DNA of 64,000 nucleotides. Origin: Phaseolus vulgaris (lineage: Eukaryota; Streptophyta; Magnoliopsida; Fabales; Fabaceae). Below the pieces are notes generated by a model. The model was given only the letters and a program-made list of their open reading frames with translations, did not search any database and was not told the DNA's origin. This document shows positions 47,050-59,900 of the stretch, in pieces (the first letter of the stretch is position 1; the number at the start of each line of letters is the position of its first letter). Where the stretch lies: positions 43,583,956-43,647,955 of the forward strand of contig NC_023757.2 of assembly GCF_000499845.2 (NCBI RefSeq), read 5' to 3'. The position numbers were made by a program, and so were the translations under genes.

Positions 47050-49890
47050 CATAGGGTAATTTATATTCATATTTTTTCCAGAATTTTTGAATTTGTGTTT
47101 TGTGTGAATTTTTTTTTTTCTAATAAAATATGTATTGATTTCTGCCACAGATGTTCTTATGCTCTTGTTCAAGTATGTGTTTTTTTTAATATATATATAT
47201 ATAATATAATTTAAAAAATCATAAATAATATTAAAATTATCTAAATGCATTAATTTAACTAAAAAATAATTTAAGTTAATAAAATGAAAAACAATATAAT
47301 TATATTTCAATTTTCAATTTTATTTATTTATTTATTTATTTAAATTCTACATTATTTTATTCTTTTATTTATAATTGAAATTTTACATTAGTTTAATTAA
47401 CTAAAATTGCACAAAATTAATTATTAATTATTATTTGTTTTACTTTCTTCACACTTTCTTTTCACATCTTCACATTTCCACTTCCCACACCCTCAACTTT
47501 CTACTCCTTAATCCAAAAAAAAAATTAATCTGAACACCTTCATCATTGTTGGGAAGGTTTTCTTCCTCAATGTCATGTTAATGTTTATGGTTTATTCTAT
47601 AATGTTCTCATACACTAACAATATCAATCACATTCCATTTTTGCAAAGATCTTTCATTAAACTAATTATCACCCTCTTTGAGAATAACAAATCAGAATAA
47701 TGTTGCAGGATGCGAGTAATAAGAATATTATAAAGGAAAGAGATGTCATTGTACTTTTTTTATATGTTACAGTGAATTAATTTGAAAATTGTTTCATGAC
47801 CAAAAATATGAAAATGTCTTCTTACATAAGTTGTGTATAATCATTTTCTGAGACATTTAAAATAAGAATATAAACATAATGTATTAGTCTTCCTCAACCA
47901 TCAAGTTAAATGAGTTTTGGTCTAATCAATTAAATAAATGTTATATATAGGTCATACTTAAGTTCATATGGAATGTTAGAAAGATTAAACATGTGTCCCT
48001 AATGTATCAAATCAATCACCCTCAACTAGTTTCAGAGTTTTAACTAATCTTGGTTTTTAAATTTCATTAAAAGTGATTGATAATATCATAGTAATACTTG
48101 TATGTGAAACAAATAGATTCAACTTTTAAAAATTTAGATACTAGCAAAAAATAAAGATTAGAAAATAAAATAAAAAAGAAGTCAAATACTTTCAAGTGGA
48201 CAATTTGTCTTTATAAAAAATTATTTGTATATTTCATCAATCCATGTGTTGTACTAAAATGTACCAATTGTGATTTAAAATATGCTTCAAAGTGAAAATT
48301 TTTGGAGGAAAAATATCATCAATTTATATGGAACTTTTTACTTAATTTTTTTTCCTTATCCTCTCATTCTTTTTTACTTTTTTATGATAATGATTATTTC
48401 ATTATTTAAATTTACATAAAACCTAAATCTCAAAATTAGACACGGTCAACTAGTACATAATAAAACATATATCAACTTTTACCATAAAAATAGTATGCAT
48501 AAGTTTGTCATTACCTTAGTTAAAAGACATTTTTACCTATCCTGCTAAATTTACAACGTGGTTATGAAATTAATCACTATACTATAATAGAAATACAAAA
48601 TAAAAAATACATATTTGTGATCATTACTTTAACAAAAAACAATTTCTCATAAGCTCTAATGGATGGTTTAGTCCTAAATGTAATGACATTTCAAATAGTT
48701 GTGTCATGTGACATTGGTGTTGTTGCATAAAAACTCATGACATTGAAGAAGTACTTATTCATCTTATAAGTCCATCATCGCCAACATTTCTCTTATATCA
48801 ACCTGTGTATGGTTGAGTTATGTCTTGTGATGTTAACTTGTTCATTCATGAGGTTATTTAGTTTCTTAATTTTCAAAACTAACATTTACACTTTGTCACT
48901 TACGATAATTTCTTTAGCCCCTAAGGTATCATTTACTTTCTTTAATCTCATTGTTAGTTTTCAAAGTATATATCAATCAGATCCACCATATGGATTTTTA
49001 TCCTTATGTCTTAGGATGAACAAGTTCCACCAAAAAAGGATGAATTGAGGTACACACAAACTATATAAATTCATCTATGATGTTGACAACAATATGTCTT
49101 CAAATGCTCTCATGAAGTTACTTTTCATAAGATTTTCTCAAAGTGCATCATTCAAGTCCACACTTAATTTTTTGTGGGTCACACTTTGATGGATTTGTCT
49201 TGTTGTGCCAACCATGTTTTATGTGACATAGTTGACATCCCATAATTTAGTTGTTATTGACTTTAAGTTATCCTAATGTAAAAAGAATGTTTTAGTTAAA
49301 TATAGTGTAATTGGGTAATATAAAGAATGTCATGAAACTTATAATACATTCACATATTTCTCACACACTTCATTTTCAATCTTAAACCCTTTTGAGATAT
49401 CGCTCCAAGTAGAGTCACTTAGACTAATAAACAAATTATAAACTCGTTGACATTTATCATTTAAACTATTTTGTCTATTTTTGTTAATTCTAGTAAATCC
49501 AAATTGTCTTAAATTTTCAGTTGCATTTGCATATGCATGGTCTACCCAACCACTATCTACTTTGTTTTCACTCATTTTCTTTTTTTATCTATTGCAATCA
49601 ACAAACACATCCTCATCTTATTCATCCATTTGGTAAACTAAAAGATTCATTAGCTATTAATTGTTTGATAATAGATATTTTTCTTTGTTTAGTATCACCC
49701 TATTACAAAAATTTGCGTAATAACAAAAATAATAATGAAAAACACATGTAATTCAAAGTTCAAAACACATATTTGGAATTAATAAATCCTATTAGAAATT
49801 AATAATGTAGCATAGACATGTAAAATGCATATAAAACATGACATCTCTTTTTTAGCATCCTAAACACTCTCGATTATATTTTTCAAAAAT
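47050..49890. other. AT-rich spacer with a possible transposase-domain fragment
   Basis: On the minus strand at 49575-49339 a 78-residue frame (FGFTRINKNRQNSLNDKCQRVYNLF, then WSDISKGF, then EVCEKYVN) resembles the Myb/SANT-like helix-turn-helix domain found beside plant PIF/Harbinger or hAT-type transposases. The match is weak and by eye. Nothing else recognisable was found. Confidence 0.3.
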
Positions 49891-51022
49891 GTATAATTAC
49901 CTTATTCGTCCCTATGTTTAGGATCAATATTCAATTTAGTACAGTGATTTTTAAAATAATCAATTTCATCCTTATAATTTTTTAAATATATCCAAATTGA
50001 TATTTTTCCGTTAAGTCGCACCTTACGACGTCAAATGCTGCTTATGTGGCAAAGAGAAGTGAGATTGGATGTTCTGTGAGGTGTGAGGTGTCAAGTGGCG
50101 TGGATTAAGATATTAGTTTAGTGAAAATCAATTAGGGATTAGGATTTTTCTAATTGCTAGTTAGACATCATCACGCGAGTTTCATCATGCAACCTTTGTT
50201 TCTTTCTTCCATACACAACCAAGACCCCCTTCTTCCAGTGGGCAGAAAACATCCCCATCTACCAACTCTTTTTCGGATCGCCAGACAACTATATACATCA
50301 TAAGCATTCCCTTGAAATTGAAATGAAAACATCAAAAATATGAGTAAGAAATAAATTACTCATTTTTCGAGTTAGATCCTTTAACAAGCCGAAGAGAGAG
50401 AAATGCCTTATAACCCACTAGCTTTAATTCTTTCACAATTAGAGGGACAGGCTATACCTTTTCTTGTATATGTTCACACCCCTATTTGAATAAGACATTC
50501 GAGTAAGACTAGTGTCTCCTTCATTCCCAATATATGCTCCACAATTGTTTGTTTCCTATCTTCCGAAACTTTAACAACCATACTTTTTTTGCAAGACTTA
50601 TAGCAATTAGGATCTCTATCATGCACAAATGTTTCTTCACTTTCATCATCATCAGCACCCAAATCCTACAAATCATCTGTACAATTTAGTTATAAACTTT
50701 CTATGGGATTACTAACCTGCAATTCAGAAACTCATTGCTTCAATTAGAAAATATTAGCCTCCAATTGCAATTCCAAAAACCCTAATCCTCAAATTGATTT
50801 TTCACTAAACTAATCTCTCAATCCACGCCACTTGACACCTCACACCTCAGAGAACACCCAATCTCACTTCTCTCTACCACATAAGCAACACTTGACGTCG
50901 TAAGGTGCACTTTAACATAAAGAACCAATTGGATACATTTTTAAAAATATAGGGACCAAGTTGATTTTTTTTTTTAATTATTGTACTAAATTGAATATTG
51001 ATTGTGAATAAGGTAATTATAC
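49891..51022. mobile_element. Mutator-like element with long terminal inverted repeats
   Basis: The left arm (49891 to about 50160) begins GTATAATTACCTTATTC. The right arm, read in reverse from 51022, begins GTATAATTACCTTATTCACA. The arms stay alignable for about 260 bases, sharing CACCTTACGACGTCAA, AAGTGAGATTGG and GTGAGGTGTCAAGTGGCGTG. Such long inverted repeats are typical of MULEs. The flanking 9-mers (TTCAAAAAT and TTTTAAAAA) are only partly alike, so the target duplication is unproven. The 600-bp interior has a minus-strand frame at 50662-50474 (MGADDDESEETFVHDRDPNC and onward) of unknown function. No transposase is present, so the element is non-autonomous. Confidence 0.8.
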
Positions 51023-53990
51023 TTTTAAAAAAATAATTAATATGATTAAACAACTTTCGTGAACTTTTTTAGATCATTTATAAATATTCTTTAAGGTGTT
51101 ATTTGACTTCACAATATGGTGTAATAATTTGACCTTTTAATTTGAAATCAATTTTCATCAAATAATAGTTTGCTACACACAATAAGTTCTCAGCTACATT
51201 ATGGTCATCTTGTAATTGAATATGATAAGTGGATGCTCCCTAACAAGTGCATCCTTTAAAATCTTAAAATATAATGTTGTTCCTTTCCACTCAACTTGAA
51301 TATATGAATTTCATGTTGAAATTACTAGCTTATTACTTTTTCCTATATTGAAAATGAGGAACGTGCCTTTTTAGCACCTTAAATCGAACACAGATTTTAT
51401 CTATAACCTTAAAAAAATTAATTTATGTCACACACAAGATTATCTTAACAAAAGTTTAAAAAATATTACTTTGAAATATGAGTTAAATTATTATTATTCA
51501 TGATCTTTAGTTGGACTTCCCTTCTTAGTGGTTGCACTAAAGATTTATCAACAAATTCAATGATAACATTCAACATATTATGTAAATGGTAACTAACAAT
51601 CTCCCAAATTAATGAAAAAAGACATTTGTTCTTCCAGTGTTAACCTAAATGCATCATTAACCATACCACATGCTCTTAACAATATATATATAATCATATT
51701 ACAACAATGAAAGTAAAAAAAATGAAAAAATAGAACTTTACTTTCAAAGATTAGATATTACTATATGAAATTGTGTCTATGACAATTTTTCTGATAAAGG
51801 TTGAACTGAAGTCGTGTAAACACTGCACGACTTGAGTGGTAATGCATCCTCTTTCACACCTCAATCTATTTTCAACCCTAAGCTTCAAAAAATACATGTT
51901 GTTGAGATTTCCAACACTTTGTGCTAGTGTGGTTATAGTTGGAACTATCCTGGAGGCACCAACATCAACATGTTGTAACCATCCAAGAGGCTCACGTTGA
52001 ACAAATTGAGGTCTATTATCGCTAAAGATGAACTCAAGATCACATATAGGAAAGCATCGTTTCTCAGACATTCAACCAAGGTCACATGTCATAATCGTCA
52101 TTGACGTAGGAGAATCTTCAACAAAATCTTACATTTATGGTTATGATTTTGTAGTCACCGATTTTGGTATTTTTTTTCCAAAGGAAATCATACCTTTTAG
52201 GGGAGTACTAAAGGGAAACTTAATGGGAATCAAATGTTGAGAAACATTATTATTCTCCTTCATTTATGTACTAACCTAATAAAACCTTTTAATCTACAAC
52301 ATCTTTTACGTAATTATCCTTCAACTATGTCGGACTAACACAATTGATTAGTAGTGAATCCTCTACTAACAGGGTCTAATAACTCACCATCGCAACCCTA
52401 TAAATAAATTAACCAAGATACGTATTTAATAACATTTATTATCTCAACCATTGAATATTGAGTATTTACATAAATATTGAATGATCTTTTACAAATACTT
52501 CAACACCAATCAGAATCAAACACCATAACCTTCTAAACACAAATACGGAAAAGTATCCATAATCAAATAAAAGAAACTTTCACCATCAAATAAGAAGTGC
52601 ACAACTAAAGTCGTTTAATCTATTAAAATAAATTGAAAAATATTTTTTGTCAACACAATTTTACCATACACACTAAAGTTGTACCTGGATCACATGATTT
52701 CACTTTCATTTTAACAAAATCGTCTCAAAGTCACTACTTATCCAATTTTTGTAGTAAAAAAATTACATATTTCAGTGATAAGCGATTAAAATTGCACCCC
52801 ACAAGTAAATTTTCCGAGTACTCCTGTAACTAACATTAGTGATCAAAATCTCCAACGGTCGACATCAACATTCCGGGCACTTAAAAATCTTGGCGTGATA
52901 GTTCATTTATAAAATAATTTATAAAGCATTCAATAAAAAGTAAAGGCGTTCGCAAGTTGAATCAATTTGAATTTATGATAAAATTATATGCAGAGCAATT
53001 ATATTTAATTGAATTATTTGATTAAATCTTAAAAATAGTCTATCAAAATGAACTTAACTAAATCCATTAAAACTAAGCTGAATAGGTTACATTACAATCA
53101 TGTGCTATTTTTCAAATTTTTATTTCCACTTACAATACATTTTATATGAATTTTAAAAATTATATTAATGATACGTAAAAGCAGTTTAGGTTTTATACAA
53201 GTTTAGTTTTTACTACCTAATTATTTTATTTAAAATACACTATTTTTTCACAATTGTTAGTTTACACATCATTAATTTCTTAAACTTACATACGAGAGTT
53301 TAGATGATAAAATAAAATTAAAGCACTTGGCAACATAAAAAAAAATATATATATATATATATATGAAAAAGAAACAAAAACGGAAGCAATATTTAAGTTA
53401 TTATTTTAATCCAAAAGTTAAATTAGTATTGATTTGATTGTTTGGAAGTGGTACTAATAATAACTGGTTTGATCCGACTTGAAAGTAAAAACTTATTTAA
53501 AAAACAATAAAAACTAGTAAAAAGAGGTATCCTGAACATTGCAGAATCCAAATAAAAATCTTCAATAGCTAGCATCCAGCAAGAATGAATAAAAGAGGAT
53601 CTAACACGTCTGTTATGTACATAAAAGTAATAAAACAGATAGAGACAGGATCTAAATGCTTATTATGCACATGACAACCTGACTATTTCATCTAGTAGAA
53701 CTTTTATAACTTTAAAAAATAAAAATAAAAAGATGTTCCTTTGCATTGGGATGAGGAACAAAACAAAAGTAGCGCAACAGACCAAAATTCTGGACGGCTT
53801 CTTCCCTACTTCCAAAACCCATCATCCCAAATGTACTAAAATTACTTTTTTAATAAAATTTTATATTTCATTTTACAAACGAAATGGCTCAACAGCAAAC
53901 CCCTGGGAAGCCATAAAAATTGGCAAACTATAAATGCAGGCTTCAGGAGAGCTAGGCAGCACTGGGGAAAAACATGCCAGCTAAAGAAAA
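51023..53990. other. AT-rich spacer with one unrecognised minus-strand frame
   Basis: A 106-residue frame at 52071-51751 (minus; includes DLEFIFSDNRPQFVQREPLG) has protein-like composition, but I cannot name a family and see no splice partners. It may be part of a decayed transposon or pseudogene. An (AT)n run lies near 53346-53364. The 3' untranslated region of the AAA-ATPase gene lies just left of 53993. Confidence 0.35.
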
Positions 53991-53992
53991 AC

Positions 53993-56900
53993 TCACATGA
54001 AATAGCTCAGTGCTTTCTTTACTCTTGAACCCCCTTCTCCATATAGTTCATTCCATTGTAAAAGCTCAGTCATATTTACTGATTCAGAAGAAACACTTGC
54101 GCAAACCTGCGTCCATAAAATGTACAAAGTATTGTATTACTAAAAGTGAAAGACGGGACAACTCAAAGGTCGGTAGAGGGCTATTAATGGAATTTCATTT
54201 CATACCTGTTGATGAGCATATTTGAAGTCTTCCATGTTTAATGATCTGATGTCCCCACTGCTACGCAACGCTGGAGCTGGTTGACCTTCTGCTAGAGCAG
54301 AAACACGTTCCTGCCATACATCAAAACAAAATAAGTAAGCATAAGTTCCTTTTAAACATAAACACATATTTTGTAAGGATACTATAATTCTCTTTCATTA
54401 AAAAGCACTGACGAACAACTTAATCAGGGAATGTGTTCAAAATCCAAGATCATCAAGAAATAAAAAACTATCCAGGTCTATCATTGCACTGTCTCAACTA
54501 AGGTCATAATTTTAAATACCACATACAAATAGCATGTAGACTTTACGGAATGATTCATGCATTCAACCCATAGATACCAAGCATAATAACACTAGCATAT
54601 AGAAGAGTCGTACCTTTTTTTCTTTTTCTAATATCTCTTTAATAGGCCGTTGTGCTGCAGTAACACATAAATTCTGCAGTACAAGAGCAAGAATCAGATA
54701 TTGACTAAAAGTTGACATTAATGATTATTTGGGTATCGTGGAGTGTCTAAGTCCAACATCAAGTAGGTAGTATGGGATGTTTGATGTATATTTAAATATT
54801 TGGTTCTTTTCCCAAAATGTTTAGGTAGTTATCAATTAATTTCTAAATAGGGTAACAAGAAAAATAACACCAGCAACCTTAAGATCACTTCCGGAATATC
54901 CATCTGTCATAGTAGCAACTGCATCCAAATCAACATCAGGAGACAATTCTTCTTGGGCCAGTATGACTTTCAATATTTTTGCTCTATTGGGAGCATCTGG
55001 CAAATTTACCATCAATCTGCAGAAAACAAATATTTTAAAAAATATATATAATATGCTAGGTCTCCCCTCAAGTTAACAAAACAATGGAAAAGGGAGTAGA
55101 AGCACAATTAAACAAGGTATTCACCTTCTTGGCATCCTCCTTATAACAGCTTCATCTAGGTCAAAAGGCCTGTTAGTGGCTGCCAGCACAAGAACTCTCT
55201 CTGTTTCCTTGGTACGTAAGCCATCCCAATTTACCATGAATTCATTCTTCATCTTTCGCATGGCCTCATGCTCCCCTGGGTTTTCCCTTCGACCCAACAT
55301 GCTGTCAACCTGAAACAAGGATAGAAAAGTTATATCCAATGAATCAATAAAAAAATAACACACTTTAGTTAAAAGGCTTACCTCATCAACAAATATAACA
55401 CTAGGAGAAATTTTACTCGCCAGAGAGAAAACAGCTTTCACATATTTCTCACCCTCACCAAACCACTAAAGCGAAACAAAAATCAAGAATGTAAGTTGAT
55501 ATGCACAACAAACTGATAAAGGTGAGATCAAAATACACTAAGAGGGGTACAAATTTAACCTTAGATGTAATACTTGACATAGAAATGTTGATGAAGTTTG
55601 CACCAGCTTCAGTAGCAATTGCCTTTGCAAGCATTGTTTTACCTGTTCCAGGAGGTCCAAATAATAGGATACCTTTGCATGGCTGCACAAAAGGTAATTC
55701 AGAGCTGAGATAGCAGAATGGATATATTTTGATAGTCAGTTGGATGATCATCAAAATTATATGATTTATTTAATTGTTGTAATGCCAAAAAGAAATATTT
55801 ATCGATTATGGAAAATAACGCTCCAATTTTTCTCCAAAAAAACTATAACAGTTGCCTTTAGCTTTTCACACTTAATGGAATTTTTCAATAAACAAATGAG
55901 TTGCATATCCTGCAGAATGCAGAGGTCAATATAAGATCTTAATGTGGCAAACCCTAGATGTCAAGTATGACAATCAAACATAATTAATACATGGCAACCG
56001 ATTTCACTTCCTTCGTTTTCTTCACTTTTGGAGTGGGGACAGAGGAAGAACACTAAAAGATTAATGCAAATTAAAACATCACAAAATCAATCAATCAAAT
56101 CAACACAGGTAGTCAACCAAAGTAAAGAGAACAAACGTAAAACCTTTTAAACAATAAAACAAATTTCAATCTTTAAAGGAAATGAACCTTGGTTAATTGC
56201 CCCTTGCAAAAAAGCTCAGGCCTCTGTAAAGGAAGCATCACCAACTCCTTCAATGTATCCTTGACTTTTTCAAGAGCTCCAATATCATCGAAGGTAACAT
56301 CAATGTCACTAGGTGGAATAACGTCAGCCAAAAGCCTCTTTTCAAATTCATTTTCTGTTACTACATCCTGAACAAGCAACTTGATTCTAAGATACAGTGT
56401 TTACGAGCTCTACCAACAGAGTAACTTGTAAATACTAAAGGGCAAAGCTGGAATGACATCAACATCACAAACAATCACCTTAAGAGACTTCTTCAGGCTC
56501 TTGGACTCATTCTGGACGGACTGCAAGATCCCAATTCCATACTGAATGCTGGAGGAATACCATATAAAAATTGTAAAATACAATTAACTAAATATAATAT
56601 ATCAAATCACAAGCAGTGTAAACTAGCAATTACCTATCACATGATAATACAAGCTTCGAATCAGGCTTAGCTTCTGAATTCTGCATGAGGTGGTGACTTA
56701 AAGCCCAACCAATTATCTTCTCTGCATCTGCAATGTGGCAAACATGATATAGGAGAGAGCTTCTAGACAAATCCAAAATAACTGAATGCTTAGAACATAC
56801 TTTCATTTGTAAGTGTCTGATCCTTAATGCATAAGGTATCAAGTCCTTCACATTCCATTCCACATCGTCCCAAAACCTATAAATAAAATGAGCTAGACTA

Positions 56901-59900
56901 TGATTACTGAAAATTTAAAACATCAGAACAGCAACTCTGAACAACAATAATTAACATTATGAATTTATGACTCGGTTCAACATCTGTGTCAAGTAACCCC
57001 ATTATGCACCCTTATTCAAACAAAAAAATTTACAGAAGGTACTTGACTTTCAACTAAATCTGAATTCATATAAAATGAACCTCAGAAAATTATAGCAGTT
57101 ATTGGAGGACATCCATTAAAACAGACCAAATAAATCAGATGTATCTAAATTTTCCTATATATGCACAAGTAAGAAATTACATAATCAAATAAAGGCCATA
57201 GTAGATTCTGACTAACTTCTCAGTTTCTAAAATTCATACAAAAATGAAAATTCAAAGTAAAATACCAACCACGAACTAAAACTTTAATGGCCAAACTAGG
57301 CAAAGCTAGAGAGATGATAGAGACAAGGTAAAAACCCTTAGAAAAAATAGAATTCCAGACCAGCGAAACATCCTTCCACAACTGATACAAGAGCTCGTCT
57401 TCTAAACCTTAAAAAGTGGTGATTGTCATACATGCAAGGGAGACAAACTTCCAAGGGCAAACATAACTTGTACTGGATGTTCAACTGGTATCCCATCCAT
57501 TCATATATAAATCCTACTTTGAATTATTTAGTACCACAGTGAAATAATAGGATGAAGAAGTGTTGCTTCCAACTTTATTTTTTACACAAAATATGCAGAT
57601 GTGATGATATGAAAACCTTTCAATTATGCTGAATAAATTAAATTTACAAGCAACACACAAGGCACTCACTGCACGCAAGTGATGTAAATTTCCTTTGATT
57701 TTGAGAGTTTCAACATCTCGATCCAGTTGCTGCTTCCAAGATGCTAGAAGAGCCTCATCCTATACCAGAAAATATATTATGAATATTGTATAAGGAGAAT
57801 AAAATTCATGACAAACAATCCACTGTATATACCTGAGGCATGTGAATTATAATTTTATTTGGAAAGAGCTTAGTCAAAGTTCTATTTGGTTTTGGAACTT
57901 CCTTCCCTCTGTCATGCAATCGTCCAAAACTATCCTAAAAAAATTGAAGAGCACAACAATTATTTCACTCAGAAAGCTCAAAAATAGTATTATTAAGGTC
58001 GTGGGTAAAAAGCGTAATACACAAAAGTACAAACATAGGTCAGCAATTCCTGTTTCTCTCCTCCAAAATAGAAGTAATAGAAGTGAAAAAAGGATATTAG
58101 TCATTACAGGGAAAGCCAAGTCCAGAAGGGCAGTCTGATTGCTACCAAATTTTGTAAAAAGCAAACCACCAGGATGTGACTGCAGGGGAAAAAAGTTATA
58201 TATCAATTAAATAATCACTTATGAATTTAAACCAGTGAAGGAAGTAAATTCAATAAATCAAATATATACATAATCCAGATTGTATCTTAATACAAAGCAA
58301 AGGGATAGAGAAAGCCAAGCCAACAACTACTAAAAAATGGTTTTTTGGAGACTAATTATACCAACAACAACAACAACTACTTTCAACAATGCCATCAATC
58401 AATTATATCACAAGGATTTCCAGGTACATTGTATTAGACTGCTGAGTTTCAACGCTTCTAATGCTTCATGGCTGGAGCCATAAACACCTCGCTGGGTACC
58501 TCCACCCCCCACCCTTCTTTAGAATTCTTCCATATTCTCCCAGTATTTTCAAACATGTGATGACAGTTTCTACCTTCTGCTGACTTCTGCAGTCTCGTTC
58601 TGTTCCTTAGTTTCAAGTCATCTCTTGTGCCCATAGCCACTTTCCAGTGAATCCAATACTATTTATAGCCAACAAGTACAGCCTAGATATTCCCTGTCCC
58701 TAAAATTAGTTCTTTCGTTTCATCTCTAGGCTTGCTCAACGGCCATCTTCCATCATGCCCATCACCGTTGCTGATATGACATACTTATTAAGCTTCAAAT
58801 CCTGACTTTATATCACTAATTACATGTCTTTAATTTGACCATTTTATTTTATTTTTCAGTGTGTGAATTATAAATTATGAAATATGCATCTTAAAACTTC
58901 ATAATAGTGGTCTTCCAAACTACCTACAGTAGCATTTTTCAGGTCAGCTGCTCTACACTGCAGTATTTAGAATTGACTACTATAGACTTTTCATGTTAAA
59001 AAAAGGTTATAGCATGTAAGTCCCTATATTTTCAGACTTTTAAACAAATACCTAGAGCCTCAATGATTCCTGTTGGAGATCATACACATCGACTAAAGAT
59101 ATGACTAAATAATACAATTTAAGTGGACACAAACCTAACCTTACAAGTCAATTTTATTAGGTTGAGGTGTTTGATGAGGGCAAATGGACTGGTGCAAACC
59201 ATTGTGAGCTTAAGAGTTTAGATAGATCAAAGGAAAAGTATTCTTTGGCATTATTGTTCCACAAGATTTTGATTACTTCTCCAAACTGATTTGTGATTTC
59301 ATTAAGACATAAAAATAGACAAAAGTCCAAAATGATCTTTCATTAGATAAATCCAAGTACATAGAGAAAATTCATCAATGAAAGTACCAAAAGATCACAC
59401 ATAGCTTGGCCTCTAAATGTCAGAATGGATGATAGAAAAAGCATAGTCACGTCTAGATTCAGAATGTTTAGGAAAAGAAGACCTGATATTCATAATTGAC
59501 ATGATTCACATTCCAAAGTTTGGAGTATACTAAGTTCAGGAACCATCTTCTTTAATTTTGTCAAATGAGGATGTCCTAAGCATTCATGCAGCAGTTTAGG
59601 AGATGTAGATGCAACACAAGATATCCTTCGTCAATCATCCAACTCGTACATTGTTCCTATATAACAAAAGAGTTGGCTTCAAAGGTAACTGGACAATTAT
59701 ACTTGACCAATTCCTTGAGAGGCTACTTTAGATTCGTTTGCTAGTGTTATAAAATGAGGTGGTTTAGGAAAGGAGAGAGAAGTGAACAAAGAGATATTAC
59801 CAAAAATATGATCACATGCACCTAAAGACAATTATCCATGGATTTTGACTTTCAACAGATTCTGAAATGCAAGTTATTGACAAATTGGGAGTTGTAGATT

